Shown: positions 52,531-61,749 of the stretch, piece after piece | Layout of the letters: each line of letters starts with the position of its first letter | How positions within the stretch are numbered: the stretch's first letter is position 1 | Origin: an uncultured Bacteroidales bacterium | GTDB taxonomy: Bacteria > Bacteroidota > Bacteroidia > Bacteroidales > Muribaculaceae | Direction: 5' to 3' | DNA length: 64,000 nucleotides | NCBI GenBank assembly: GCA_902781045.1 | Contig: CACZHT010000004.1 | Span: 40,448-104,447 of the forward strand | Translations under genes and position numbers: made by a program | Notes under the pieces: generated by a model | Seen by the model: only the letters and a program-made list of their open reading frames with translations | Told to the model about the DNA's origin: nothing | Databases searched by the model: none

Positions 52531-53364
52531 ATGGATTTAGGACAATACAACGACTTGCGCGTGAGCCGTGCGGTTGACTTCGGGGTTTATCTCATCGACG
52601 AGGAGGGCAATGAAGTGCTGCTGCCCAGGCGCTATGTGACCGATCGCATGCCTTTGGGAGCAAGGGTGCGCGTGTTCGTTTACAATGATTCGGAAAACAG
52701 ACCTGTTGCAACAACCGAGACACCCACAGCCATTGTGGGGCAGACCGCACTGCTCAAGGTCAAGGCGGTGAATGCCGTCGGGGCGTTCATGGACTGGGGG
52801 CTCTCGGCCAAGGACTTGCTGGTGCCTTTTCGCGAGCAGCGGGTGGACATGAAGGCCGGGCGAAGCTATGTGGTGCATGTCTACCTCGACCGCGAGAGCA
52901 ATCGCATCGTGGCCAGCGCCAAGCTCGACAAGTTCTTGAGCCACGAACGCCCGGACTACTATCACCGCCAGCGGGTCGAGGTGCTGGTGGTGCAGCGCAA
53001 CGAGTTGGGATTCAAAATCACGGTCAACGACAGTCACTGGGGCATGATTTATCATAATGAAATCATGGGCGATGTCAATATTGGCGACCGTCTGACGGGC
53101 TACGTCAAGCAGGTGCGGGACGACGGCAAGGTCGACGTGACATTGGCCAAGATTGAGAAAGCCAGAATCGATGATTTATCGGCAGTCATTATCCAGTATC
53201 TGAACGCGCATGGAGGGCAGATGACGTTGACCGACCGGTCGGCACCAGCCGAGGTCTTCAGGACATTTGCCTGCAGCAAGAAGGACTTCAAGAAGGCTCT
53301 GGGGCTGCTCTACAAGCAGCAACGTGTGGAGTTGCTGCCCGAAATGACGCGCCTGAAGCTATAA
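52531..53364 (+). CDS. CvfB-family S1-like RNA-binding protein
   Basis: 277 residues from MDLGQYNDLRVSRAVDFG; an in-frame ATG three codons earlier is possible. Three S1-type beta barrels (about 1-65, 70-140, 145-215) contain VLLPRRYV, LLVPFREQ and GMIYHNEI, followed by a C-terminal winged helix. This is the order of CvfB/YitL proteins. It probably acts on mRNA; in Firmicutes the family affects virulence gene expression. Confidence 0.87.
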   Translation: MDLGQYNDLRVSRAVDFGVYLIDEEGNEVLLPRRYVTDRMPLGARVRVFVYNDSENRPVATTETPTAIVGQTALLKVKAVNAVGAFMDWGLSAKDLLVPFREQRVDMKAGRSYVVHVYLDRESNRIVASAKLDKFLSHERPDYYHRQRVEVLVVQRNELGFKITVNDSHWGMIYHNEIMGDVNIGDRLTGYVKQVRDDGKVDVTLAKIEKARIDDLSAVIIQYLNAHGGQMTLTDRSAPAEVFRTFACSKKDFKKALGLLYKQQRVELLPEMTRLKL

Positions 53365-53377
53365 ATTGCGTTAAATC

Positions 53378-53409
53378 CTTGCGCAGAATTAAAAAGTATT
53401 GTAAATTTG
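53378..53409 (+). promoter_or_regulatory. Promoter for the SDR-PAP2 unit
   Basis: -7 TAAATTTG (53402-53409, full match) with CTTG (53378-53381, one mismatch) 20 nt upstream. The leader before the SDR gene is about 15 nt. Confidence 0.6.
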
Positions 53410-53430
53410 CCACAATAAAAACCATACCGA

Positions 53431-54201
53431 ATGAAAACTGATTCTAAAAAGACTGTAATCATAACTGGCGCTACCAGTGGCATCGGCCTGGCATGCGCTC
53501 GTGCCTTTGCACGCGATGGCTATCGCGTGATAGTGACAGGGCGCAGCCAGAGCAAGCTGCAGCCCGTGGTCGACGAGTTGCGGCAGGCGGGCTGTGATGT
53601 GATGCCACTGTTGTTTGATGTGCGTGATCGGGCAGCGGCAATGGCAGCAGTACAGGGCTTGCCAGGACAGTGGCAAGCGATTGATGTGCTGGTCAACAAT
53701 GCCGGTGGCGCACTGGGCCTGGAACCGGAATATGAGGGCGACTTTGACGACTGGGACGCCATGATCGACGCTAACATCAAGGGTTTGTTGACCATGACGC
53801 GACTGGTGGTGCCCGGCATGGTGGCCCGCAACCGCGGACATGTCATCAACATCGGGTCGGTTGCAGGCGATGCCGCCTATGCCGGGGGTAACGTCTATTG
53901 CGCGACAAAGGCGGCAGTGAAGGCATTGACCGACGGGTTGCGCATCGATGTGGCCCATACGGCAGTCAGGGTGACCAACATCAAGCCCGGACTGGTCGAG
54001 ACCAATTTCAGCGTCACCCGCTTTCATGGCGACTCGGCGCGGGCCGAGAAGGTCTATGACGGCATCGAGCCGCTCACCGGTGATGATATCGCCGATGTAG
54101 CCCTGTATGCCGCCAACGCACCGGCGCATGTCCAGATAGCCGAAGTCCTTGTCCTGGCCACACACCAGGCTAGCGTCAGCGTGATTCACCGTCAGGCTTA
54201 A
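53431..54201 (+). CDS. Short-chain dehydrogenase/reductase (YdfG-like)
   Basis: 256 residues. The cofactor loop TGATSGIG is at about 11-18, NNAGG near 90, and the catalytic Tyr156-Lys160 in YCATK, with the active-site Ser in INIGSVAGD. VIVTGRS after strand 2 favours NADP. The closest known group oxidises 3-hydroxy acids or L-allo-threonine/serine; the substrate here is not known. The first PAP2-like gene begins 16 nt later. Confidence 0.9.
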   Translation: MKTDSKKTVIITGATSGIGLACARAFARDGYRVIVTGRSQSKLQPVVDELRQAGCDVMPLLFDVRDRAAAMAAVQGLPGQWQAIDVLVNNAGGALGLEPEYEGDFDDWDAMIDANIKGLLTMTRLVVPGMVARNRGHVINIGSVAGDAAYAGGNVYCATKAAVKALTDGLRIDVAHTAVRVTNIKPGLVETNFSVTRFHGDSARAEKVYDGIEPLTGDDIADVALYAANAPAHVQIAEVLVLATHQASVSVIHRQA

Positions 54202-54217
54202 AACCATCAGTACTCTC

Positions 54218-55621
54218 ATGCGCACCTCTGGAAACATACTGCTCAAGGTTGTCATCGGCTGTCTGCTGGTGACCGTGCTTGTGCCGGCGGCGCACGGCAT
54301 CATCTATCCCAAGACCAGCGCGCCCAACGGTTACAATTACTACCCTATCCCGAAAGACACCATCGGAGTGTCAATGTTTCTGGCCGACGTGTACAAGTAT
54401 TACGAGGCCAAAAATCTGCGCAACGACAGCATCAAGGCACAGCTCAGCGAAGACATGAAGTGGGGCGTCGACGACATGATGCGGCAGCAGATTCCGGCCT
54501 TCGGGTTCAACCCCACAACCGCAGTCGCTCCCAAGCTCAGGGAACTGCTCGTCGAGAGCTACGACATCTTCAGTTATGCAGCTAACTACAAGACATCGGT
54601 CAAGCGCATACGCCCCTGCCGGCGCTTCCGTGAGCCGACTTTCGGGGTCGAGAGCGAAAGGTCATCCAGCTTCTTGCCCCCAAAAGGCAACTCGCAGTTC
54701 TCATACCCCTCGTCGCACTCCAGTTCGTCGTGGGGCATTGCCTTGGTGCTGACATGCATGAATCCGTGGAGGGCCGACACTATCATCAGTCGCGGTCTGG
54801 CTCACAGCCAGAGCCGCGTCATCGGGGGGGTGCACTGGCAGAGCGATGTCGATGCCGGAAAGGTGGTGGCTACGGCCAACTATGTGCGCATGTTTTGCTA
54901 CCCCACCGTGCTCGACATGATTGACCAGGCCCAAGCTCAAACCCGTGCGGTGTTGGGGCGTGATGAACAGCCCACTTTTGAGCAAATGTTGGCCAACGAT
55001 GATACGCTGGCTCTGCTCACCTTGCGGTTGCCCCCACCCTACGACATCTCTTCGCCGGTGGGCAGCTGTGACCTGGCCGTGCTGACCGATAAGATGTTGC
55101 GCAGCACCGCCACCGTCAGACAGGAGGCAAAGAAACAAGTGAACTTGAACACTGCCAATATCCTGGCTTGCTTTAAGAGTCAGGTGGGCAAGACCATGAC
55201 CGCCCAGAGTCACCCGGCCGTCTATGCCCTGGTCGACATGCACCTGCGCATGTGCCGCAAGGTGTGCGCACTCATGCAAGGCCGCTACAGCAAGCCATGC
55301 CCGGTCGACTTCTTTGACTCGCCTCTGAGCACTGGCGAGGATATTGATTCGCTGCGCAGCAACAGTTCCTACCCCTCGTTGCATGCAGCAATGGGATGGA
55401 CCGCATCGTTAACACTGATGATGCTGCGCCCCAGCTATCAGAACACCATCCTCAAGCAGGGAGTGGCTTTCGGTGAAAACCGCGTGGCGGTGGGAGCCAC
55501 ATGGCCCAGCGATGTGGAGATGGGGCGTGTGGTGGCCAGCATAGCCTATGGCTACACCACAGCATGCCGCGGCTACACAGATATGGTGCGTGCCGCCATT
55601 GAGGAGTTTAACACCAAATGA
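54218..55621 (+). CDS. Secreted double PAP2/class A acid phosphatase-like protein A
   Basis: 467 residues with a signal peptide (to about 27) and two copies of the PAP2/nonspecific acid phosphatase fold. N-terminal domain: K125-x6-R132-P133, then YPSSH (His167) and SR-x5-His206-x3-Asp210 are all present, so activity is plausible. C-terminal domain: motif 1 is lost (KPCP), YPSLH keeps His389, but the nucleophile position is Thr428 (GATWPSD). The fused inactive domain may bind substrate or the partner proteins (inference). ATGA overlap with the next gene. Confidence 0.87.
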   Translation: MRTSGNILLKVVIGCLLVTVLVPAAHGIIYPKTSAPNGYNYYPIPKDTIGVSMFLADVYKYYEAKNLRNDSIKAQLSEDMKWGVDDMMRQQIPAFGFNPTTAVAPKLRELLVESYDIFSYAANYKTSVKRIRPCRRFREPTFGVESERSSSFLPPKGNSQFSYPSSHSSSSWGIALVLTCMNPWRADTIISRGLAHSQSRVIGGVHWQSDVDAGKVVATANYVRMFCYPTVLDMIDQAQAQTRAVLGRDEQPTFEQMLANDDTLALLTLRLPPPYDISSPVGSCDLAVLTDKMLRSTATVRQEAKKQVNLNTANILACFKSQVGKTMTAQSHPAVYALVDMHLRMCRKVCALMQGRYSKPCPVDFFDSPLSTGEDIDSLRSNSSYPSLHAAMGWTASLTLMMLRPSYQNTILKQGVAFGENRVAVGATWPSDVEMGRVVASIAYGYTTACRGYTDMVRAAIEEFNTK

Positions 55622-57237
55622 CAGACACCATGCGATACTTGTTGAGACATATCTTATTAGTATGGGCCATGATGCAAATAATCGGTGTGGCGCACGCACA
55701 GTCTTACTTCAACTCAAGTGACACACCTGACCCCACCAAGTTCTTGGCTCAGCCTTCGGCCGACGAAAACAACCCCTTCTGGGCGCGTGACATCTACAGG
55801 CATTTTCAGTTCAAGGCCTATCGCGACTCGGCATTCTACTCCGATATATACAATGCCAACTTCGACTACAAACTCAATGAAACCTATCTGCAGGCTTACT
55901 ATGCCCTCTATCATGTCAAGTTCTTCCAGCCGGCATTTGACCTGGTGGTGAACAAGAACACCAATAAGGATATCTTCTACTTTCTGGACTCTTGCCGCAA
56001 GTCATGCAATCAGATGATTGCGCTTATCCCCGACACGTGGCAGCGGTTGCGCCCATGTGTGCGGCTGCGTGAAGCCAACTTCTGCATGTATCGCAATGCC
56101 AATGATTACAGCAAGGACTACACTTTCGCACCACGCCTGTCGTTCCCATCGCGCGAGGGTGCGGGAGGATGGCTGACCGGACTGCTGATGAGCACTCTCA
56201 ACCCCTGGAGCGCCGACACCATCATGTCGCGGGCCTATCGACACGGTTGGTGCCGCCAGGTCAGCGGGGGCATGTGGGCCAGCGATGTCGACATGTCGCG
56301 GCAGCTGGGCACGGTGGCATTTGCACACCTGATGTCGTTGCCACGGTTCCGCAACCGTCTGCGCACGATGCAGCTCAAGACTGCGGGTCTGCTATATGCC
56401 AGCAACTTGATTCCCCCGCGCTTCGCACCTGGTCCTGGACCCTCAATCGACGAGCGACTGGCCGATGACTCATTGATGACACGATTGGCCAATGCTGTTC
56501 CGCTCATCGAGGATGAGACTGATGGTGGCTTCCAGACCGACTTGAGCCATTACATTGCCATGAAGTCTCTGCGCGACAGCATCGACATCAACCAGCTGCT
56601 GGTCAGCAGTGTCGATGACATCGACAACTCGACCACTGCTTTTGTCAACCTGATTGGGGTGGGCATCAATCCCATTACAACACCGAGCATGTACAAGCTT
56701 GTCTCATCGGTTGAGATGTGCTGTGACAAGTTGTGCCAGATGGTGCAGGCAGGGGCTGTGAAGCGCAGGCGTCCCTACGAGTTGTTCGGCGATGAGGCAA
56801 TCACGCTTGAAGACTTGGATATCCTGTCACAGCGTAGCAGCTATCCGTCCTTCCATGCAAGTTCCGGACTGGCGACCGCTCTGATGCTGATGATGATCGT
56901 GCCAGAGCAGTGCGACACCCTACTCAAGGTGGGCTACCAGTATGGTGCCAACCGCACCCTTGCCGGCACCAGCTGGCTCAGCGACCTGGAAGCCGGGCGC
57001 TTAATCGGCTGTATGGCGGTGGGAGTAGTGGCATCGGGCAGCGATTTCCTCGATCTGCTCGAGGCTGCGCAGATTGAGTATCATGACCGCCACGATGTCG
57101 TCATCACCGACAACCCTGACATCCATGCCGACCCCGGCAAGGAGCACACCAGACTTTTCACCATCGACGGCAAGCCCGCCACTTCGCATAGCCGTGGCAT
57201 CCTGGTGGGCAAAGGCCGCAAAGTGCTTGTTCCATGA
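55618..57237 (+). CDS. Secreted double PAP2-like protein B, both domains degenerate
   Basis: 539 residues, signal peptide near 6-27 (the first ATG or the one four codons later may be used). Aligned to protein A, the N-terminal domain keeps only RP of motif 1 (LRPC), has Glu180 for the acid-base His (FPSREG) and Met219 for the nucleophile (GGMWASD). The C-terminal domain keeps RRRP and YPSFH (His413) but has Ser452 for the nucleophile (GTSWLSD). It is therefore predicted to be a pseudo-phosphatase. Overlaps both neighbours by 4 bp, so translation is coupled. Confidence 0.83.
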   Translation: MTDTMRYLLRHILLVWAMMQIIGVAHAQSYFNSSDTPDPTKFLAQPSADENNPFWARDIYRHFQFKAYRDSAFYSDIYNANFDYKLNETYLQAYYALYHVKFFQPAFDLVVNKNTNKDIFYFLDSCRKSCNQMIALIPDTWQRLRPCVRLREANFCMYRNANDYSKDYTFAPRLSFPSREGAGGWLTGLLMSTLNPWSADTIMSRAYRHGWCRQVSGGMWASDVDMSRQLGTVAFAHLMSLPRFRNRLRTMQLKTAGLLYASNLIPPRFAPGPGPSIDERLADDSLMTRLANAVPLIEDETDGGFQTDLSHYIAMKSLRDSIDINQLLVSSVDDIDNSTTAFVNLIGVGINPITTPSMYKLVSSVEMCCDKLCQMVQAGAVKRRRPYELFGDEAITLEDLDILSQRSSYPSFHASSGLATALMLMMIVPEQCDTLLKVGYQYGANRTLAGTSWLSDLEAGRLIGCMAVGVVASGSDFLDLLEAAQIEYHDRHDVVITDNPDIHADPGKEHTRLFTIDGKPATSHSRGILVGKGRKVLVP

Positions 57238-58118
57238 CAACCGACACTAGATTCCGCAACTTTCTGCTCATGGTACTGGTTGTGACGATGTCACTCCAGG
57301 CCACAGCCACCAGATATCAAGACGGTGACTTCATCTTCGATTGCAACTGGTCGTGGGGGCAATTGACCGCGACGCTGTTGCGATACACCGGTTCTCAGAC
57401 CGAGGTTGACATCCCCGACACAGTCGAATATGATGGGAACTCTTATCCTGTTATATATATAGGTGATGAGTTCAGTTGTCCATTTGCCGACAACGACATA
57501 ATTGAGGTGGTGCGGTTGCCGCGCACGGCACAGAGCATCGGCATCGAGGCTTTCAGCCACTGCTCGCGGCTGCACACCGTCAGTCTGGGAAGGAATCTGC
57601 GGCAAGTTGGAGCATACGCGTTCCACCAGTGTACACAGCTGCAGAGTGTGAGAGTCTATGACCTGCTCACTGACATTGGTGACTATGCCTTTGCCGGATG
57701 CACTGCGCTGCGCAACCTCACTCTGGGGCATGCTGTGAGCAGCCTGGGCCAGGGCATGCTGGATGGGTGCTCGTTGCAGTCGTTGACGTTGCTCAACCCC
57801 ACTCCTGCCACTTGTCACGGACATTTGTCGAGCGATAACGCATTCTACATGCGGTGTCAGCTGGTGTTGCGCCTCGGAACTGTGGCCGACTATCAGGCGG
57901 CTGGGGGCGAGTGGCTGCGATTTCGCGACATCGTTGAGCGGGCTGAACCTGGCGACATCAATGCCGACAACAACATTGATGTCACCGACATCAACATCTT
58001 GATCAACATGATGCTATCGCGCACACAGCCTGACATCGGCCGTGCCGACATCGACCACAATGGCTTCCTAGACATTACCGATGTCAATGCGCTAATCAAT
58101 CTTATGCTCGGCAAGTGA
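57234..58118 (+). CDS. Secreted BspA-type LRR protein with dockerin
   Basis: 294 residues with a signal peptide (to about 24). Leucine-rich repeats of the BspA type span about 85-190 (IGIEAFSHCSRLHTVSLG, VGAYAFHQCTQLQSVRV, IGDYAFAGCTALRNLTLG). Residues 238-294 are a two-repeat dockerin-like tail (DINADNNIDVTDINILINMM and the last repeat ending MLGK). Translation is coupled to protein B by a 4-bp overlap, placing this adhesin-like protein inside the phosphatase-like cluster. Confidence 0.87.
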   Translation: MTTDTRFRNFLLMVLVVTMSLQATATRYQDGDFIFDCNWSWGQLTATLLRYTGSQTEVDIPDTVEYDGNSYPVIYIGDEFSCPFADNDIIEVVRLPRTAQSIGIEAFSHCSRLHTVSLGRNLRQVGAYAFHQCTQLQSVRVYDLLTDIGDYAFAGCTALRNLTLGHAVSSLGQGMLDGCSLQSLTLLNPTPATCHGHLSSDNAFYMRCQLVLRLGTVADYQAAGGEWLRFRDIVERAEPGDINADNNIDVTDINILINMMLSRTQPDIGRADIDHNGFLDITDVNALINLMLGK

Positions 58119-58167
58119 CTGAAAATTAGGATTATGGCTTAGGGTTGCTGTCATAATTGTCTGCCCC

Positions 58168-58207
58168 CCTACTCCACTACTTAACTACTCCACTACTTAA
58201 CTACTTA
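58168..58207 (+). repeat. 8-bp-period leader array before protein C
   Basis: The units ACTACTTA, ACTACTCC, ACTACTTA, ACTACTTA, preceded by a partial CCTACTCC, end 5 nt before the ATG at 58213. Confidence 0.75.
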
Positions 58208-58212
58208 AATAT

Positions 58213-59691
58213 ATGAACCGCTTCACCATCCAATCACTGCTCATCATCTTGGCCACATGGGTGGGCGTGGCCCACGGTCAAAATATGGCCAGTATCTTGG
58301 ATACACCCTATCCCAGTGCCGTCAAATATCTGCCTGCGCCGCCCGACTCTTTGAGCATGGCCTTTGCCAACGACATGCATCAGTACTTTGTGCACAAGAG
58401 TTTGCGCGACACCGAGCGAGGGCAGCAGGCACTCATTGATGTGGGCTATGGCGCGGCCTACATCGCGCGCCGCATGGAGGACATCTTCGGCCTCAACCCC
58501 GCCGACACCAAGCTTCCCGAACTGCGCAGCATGTTCACCAGCGCTTTGTCCTATATCAATCAGCCGTCGGGTGCGGCCAAGAGCTACTACAATCGCCGCC
58601 GCCCGTTCGACCGCTTCGGCGAGCCGCTGTTCAGCAACGAGTCGGCATGGTCGCTGCGCAAGCAGGGATCCTATCCGTCGGCTCATGCCGTTGTCGGATG
58701 GGCGGCGGCAATGCTGTTGAGCGAAATCAACCCCAAGTTGCAGGACGACCTCTATGAGAGTGGATTTGAGTATGGGCAAAGCCGTCTGATTGTGGGGGCG
58801 CACTGGCAGAGCGATGTCGACGCGGCGCGCATGATGACTGCTGCAACATTTGCCCGATTGCATGCCAACGAAGACTTTCTGGCCATGATGACACGTGCGC
58901 AAGCCATCTACGACAGTGTGACGCACAACGTGCGCCCCACTGCGCTCGACCAGTTGCACCCCATGGTGCGGTTCTTGCCGCAGATGCCCGACAGTGCCGG
59001 GGCTGCATTTGCCCATGATGTGGCCACATTCTATCACTGCAAGGCACAGCGTGCGGGCGACCGTGGTATGCAGGCCGTGGCCGATGCCGACATGACTGTC
59101 GCCGGCATTGGCAAGGCTTTCGCATCGTTGCTGGGCATCAACATCAGTGCCACAACAACACCACGCATCCACAACCTGCTCACTACTGTCATTGACCAGG
59201 CCAGCGGCAACTGTATGCTGCACAAGCAGTCCAACCCGCGCACCCCACCCTGCGAGCGACTCAACGAGCCGCCAATGCCTGGCACCATGCCTGTGGCTTC
59301 GCCCAGCTGCTATCCCTCACAGCATGCCACAGTGGGCTGGGCTGCTGCACTGGCACTGATGGATGTCTGTCCCACACGCCAGAACGAAATCCTCAAGCGA
59401 GGGCGGGAGTACGGTCAGAGCCGTGTGATTGCCGGCACTAACTGGCAGTCGGATGTCGATGCCGGACAACTGCTGGGAGGCATGGTGTTTGCCACACTGA
59501 CCAGCGACCCGGACTTCCGCAACTTGCTCACACAGGCGCGGCAGGAATACAATGCAATATCGAGTGTTTCAAGCATTCAAGCCGAGCCCGTCCCGGAAGC
59601 AGCCACAAGCTACACCCTCGACGGACGGTGTGCCAATGCCGACAGTCATGGAGTGATTGTGTCCACGAACGGGAAAAAAGAGATTCGTTAG
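58213..59691 (+). CDS. Secreted double PAP2/class A acid phosphatase-like protein C
   Basis: 492 residues with a signal peptide (to about 22). The N-terminal domain has the complete class A acid phosphatase set: K123-x6-RP, SYPSAH (His158), SRLIVGAHWQSD (His197, Asp201). The C-terminal domain has K-x6-PP, YPSQH (His371) and SRVIAGTNWQSD, in which the nucleophile is Asn410. A short C-terminal extension (YTLDGRCANADSHGVIVSTN) resembles the end of protein B (FTIDGKPATSHSRGILVG). Likely a periplasmic or surface phosphatase with one live and one dead domain. Confidence 0.88.
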   Translation: MNRFTIQSLLIILATWVGVAHGQNMASILDTPYPSAVKYLPAPPDSLSMAFANDMHQYFVHKSLRDTERGQQALIDVGYGAAYIARRMEDIFGLNPADTKLPELRSMFTSALSYINQPSGAAKSYYNRRRPFDRFGEPLFSNESAWSLRKQGSYPSAHAVVGWAAAMLLSEINPKLQDDLYESGFEYGQSRLIVGAHWQSDVDAARMMTAATFARLHANEDFLAMMTRAQAIYDSVTHNVRPTALDQLHPMVRFLPQMPDSAGAAFAHDVATFYHCKAQRAGDRGMQAVADADMTVAGIGKAFASLLGINISATTTPRIHNLLTTVIDQASGNCMLHKQSNPRTPPCERLNEPPMPGTMPVASPSCYPSQHATVGWAAALALMDVCPTRQNEILKRGREYGQSRVIAGTNWQSDVDAGQLLGGMVFATLTSDPDFRNLLTQARQEYNAISSVSSIQAEPVPEAATSYTLDGRCANADSHGVIVSTNGKKEIR

Positions 59692-59735
59692 TGTTAAATT
59701 TCGCTAACATCGCCCTCTTGTTTTCATTTTTTTTG

Positions 59736-59743
59736 TAAATTTG
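59736..59743 (+). promoter_or_regulatory. -7 box for tnaA
   Basis: TAAATTTG, a full match, gives a leader of about 45 nt. No exact -33 TTTG at 19-20 nt. I see no tnaC-like leader peptide with a Trp codon in the space. Confidence 0.55.
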
Positions 59744-59794
59744 CACTACATTTTACTAACCATATAGAGAACTAGTATAGAATCAGAGAAATCT

Positions 59795-61171
59795 ATGGAA
59801 TTACCATTTGCTGAATCTTGGAAAATCAAGATGATTGAACCCCTGCGCAAGAGCACGCGACAGGAGAGAGAACAGTGGCTCAAAGAGGCTCACTACAATG
59901 TGTTTATGCTCAAGGCCGAGCAGGTCTACATCGACTGCCTCACCGACTCGGGAACCGGTGCCATGAGCGACCGCCAGTGGGCCGAGATGATGCTGGGCGA
60001 CGAGAGCTATGCCGGAGCCACATCGTTCTATAAGTTCCAGTCGGTGGTGCAACGCATCTTCGGCTTCAAGTATGTCATCCCCACCCACCAGGGCCGCGCG
60101 GCCGAGAACGTGCTGTTCTCTTATCTGGTCAAGGAAGGAAATGTGATTCCTGGCAACGCACACTTCGACACCACAAAGGGACACATCGAGAGCCGTAAAG
60201 CTAAAGCCATTGACGTCACCATTGACGAGGCTAAGGATACCCAGCTTGAGCTGCCGTTCAAGGGCAACGTCTCGCTCGAGAAGCTTGAAAAGGTGCTCAG
60301 CGAGAACAAGGGTAACGTGCCCTTCATGGTACTCACGGTGACCAATAATACTGTGGGTGGACAACCTGTGTCGATGCAAAACATCCGTGAAACTTGCGAG
60401 CTCTGCCACAAGTATGGCGTGCCGGTAGTCATGGACTCGGCCCGATTTGCCGAGAACAGCTACTTCATCAAGACACGCGAGGCCGGCTATGCCGACAAGA
60501 CCATCAAGGAGATTGCCCGCGAGATGTACTCCTATGTAGACTGCATGACCATGTCTGCCAAGAAGGATGGTGTGGTGAACATGGGCGGTTTTATTGCCAC
60601 CAACCGCGAGGAGTGGTATGAGGGTGCCAAACTCTTCTGCATCCCCTTTGAGGGCTTCATTACCTACGGCGGTATGAATGGCCGAGACCTCAACGCCCTG
60701 GCAGTAGGTCTGGACGAGAACACCGAGTTTGACATGCTCGAGACCCGCATTCATCAGGTGCAGTATCTGGCCAAAAAACTTGACGAGTATGGCATACCCT
60801 ATCAGCGTCCTGCGGGCGGTCACGCTCTGTTCATCGATGCCGACAAGGTGCTGTGCAACGTGCCCAAGGGAGAATTCCCCGCACAGACGCTGACATGCGA
60901 GCTGTATCTCGAGGCTGGCATCCGGGGCTGCGAGATTGGCTACATCCTGGCTGACCGCGACCCTGTCACACGCGAGAACCGCTTCGGTGGACTCGACCTG
61001 CTGCGCCTGTGCATCGCTCGCCGTGTCTACACCGACAACCACATGGATGTTATCGCTGCCGCACTCAAGAATGTCTACGACCGCCGCAACGAGATCACTC
61101 GCGGTGTCGCCATCGAGTGGGAGGCTCCACTCATGCGTCACTTTACCGTCCGCCTCAAGCGACTGGGGTGA
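59795..61171 (+). CDS. tnaA: Tryptophanase
   Basis: Beta-eliminating PLP lyase, L-tryptophan to indole, pyruvate and ammonia. 458 residues, normal length. The N-terminal LPFAESWKIKMIEPLRKSTR, LTDSGTGAMSDRQWA and THQGRAAENVLF blocks and the PLP lysine in MSAKKDG (about Lys257) define the tryptophanase/tyrosine phenol-lyase family. SAKKDG rather than SGKKDC favours tryptophanase, but tyrosine phenol-lyase is not fully excluded. It is monocistronic, with a terminator about 190 nt past the stop. Confidence 0.92.
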   Translation: MELPFAESWKIKMIEPLRKSTRQEREQWLKEAHYNVFMLKAEQVYIDCLTDSGTGAMSDRQWAEMMLGDESYAGATSFYKFQSVVQRIFGFKYVIPTHQGRAAENVLFSYLVKEGNVIPGNAHFDTTKGHIESRKAKAIDVTIDEAKDTQLELPFKGNVSLEKLEKVLSENKGNVPFMVLTVTNNTVGGQPVSMQNIRETCELCHKYGVPVVMDSARFAENSYFIKTREAGYADKTIKEIAREMYSYVDCMTMSAKKDGVVNMGGFIATNREEWYEGAKLFCIPFEGFITYGGMNGRDLNALAVGLDENTEFDMLETRIHQVQYLAKKLDEYGIPYQRPAGGHALFIDADKVLCNVPKGEFPAQTLTCELYLEAGIRGCEIGYILADRDPVTRENRFGGLDLLRLCIARRVYTDNHMDVIAAALKNVYDRRNEITRGVAIEWEAPLMRHFTVRLKRLG

Positions 61172-61363
61172 TGACCACATTTCTTAATCCATTTTAGCTT
61201 CTGCAGTAGTGGCATTAGTTTGTGAGGGAAGCCGTCACTTGATTGTGATAAAACCGGCAAGTCGCGTGCAAAGCGAGTTCGTGTTGTGAAAAACACAAGA
61301 CATCCGTCTTTGCTCCATCTGACCACACAAATATCTACATTAAGAAGCTTGTAAATCATGATT

Positions 61364-61395
61364 CGCTTCCAGCTGATGAGGCTGGAAGCGTTTTT
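61364..61395 (+). terminator. Rho-independent terminator, about 190 nt after tnaA
   Basis: CGCTTCCAGC and GCTGGAAGCG flank a 7-nt loop, followed by TTTTT. The 190 nt before it contain no convincing gene; it would be the tnaA 3' UTR or a separate small RNA. Confidence 0.8.
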
Positions 61396-61461
61396 GCCTA
61401 CTAATCCATGTTCCACAAGTCAAAGAATATGCTAATAATAGCTACAGCGACTGCGCTCTCG

Positions 61462-61513
61462 TACCGTCCGCCTCGGCAAAGGGCATGATCATAATAATCT
61501 CGGGCGGACGGTA
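61462..61513. repeat. Inverted repeat in the tnaA-LRR gap
   Basis: TACCGTCCGCC and GGCGGACGGTA, a perfect 11-bp pair 30 nt apart, could be a further terminator or the end of a small element. The rest of this 578-bp gap shows no gene. Confidence 0.5.
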
Positions 61514-61642
61514 TGGCAAATGCCCGCATTTGACTGTCCACTCCGCCAAAAAACACCGATTTTATGGCTGTGTTTCGGCTGTTTTTTTAGATAAAACACT
61601 GAGATGTAGCACATTACCTCAAAATAGTGTTTCGCTCAAAAA

Positions 61643-61674
61643 TTTGCACAATCCGCACCAACATACTACCTTTG
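61643..61674 (+). promoter_or_regulatory. Full-consensus promoter for the terminal LRR gene
   Basis: -33 TTTG (61643-61646), a 20-nt spacer, and -7 TACCTTTG (61667-61674). It implies a 70-nt leader and supports the ATG at 61750 over the longer open frame beginning at 61627. Confidence 0.8.
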
Positions 61675-61749
61675 CACTATCAAAATTTTCCGCACCCCGC
61701 CCTGCGAGGCCAGCAAACCGAATTATTAACGCTAAAAAATCAAAGAATT

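Noticed and set aside
59801..61180. 459-codon minus-strand open frame over tnaA
   Set aside because: Full-length antisense shadow of tryptophanase with no motifs.
61138..61416. 92-codon minus-strand open frame after tnaA, possible transposase remnant
   Set aside because: No transposase motif, no terminal repeats around it, and it overlaps the end of tnaA and its terminator.
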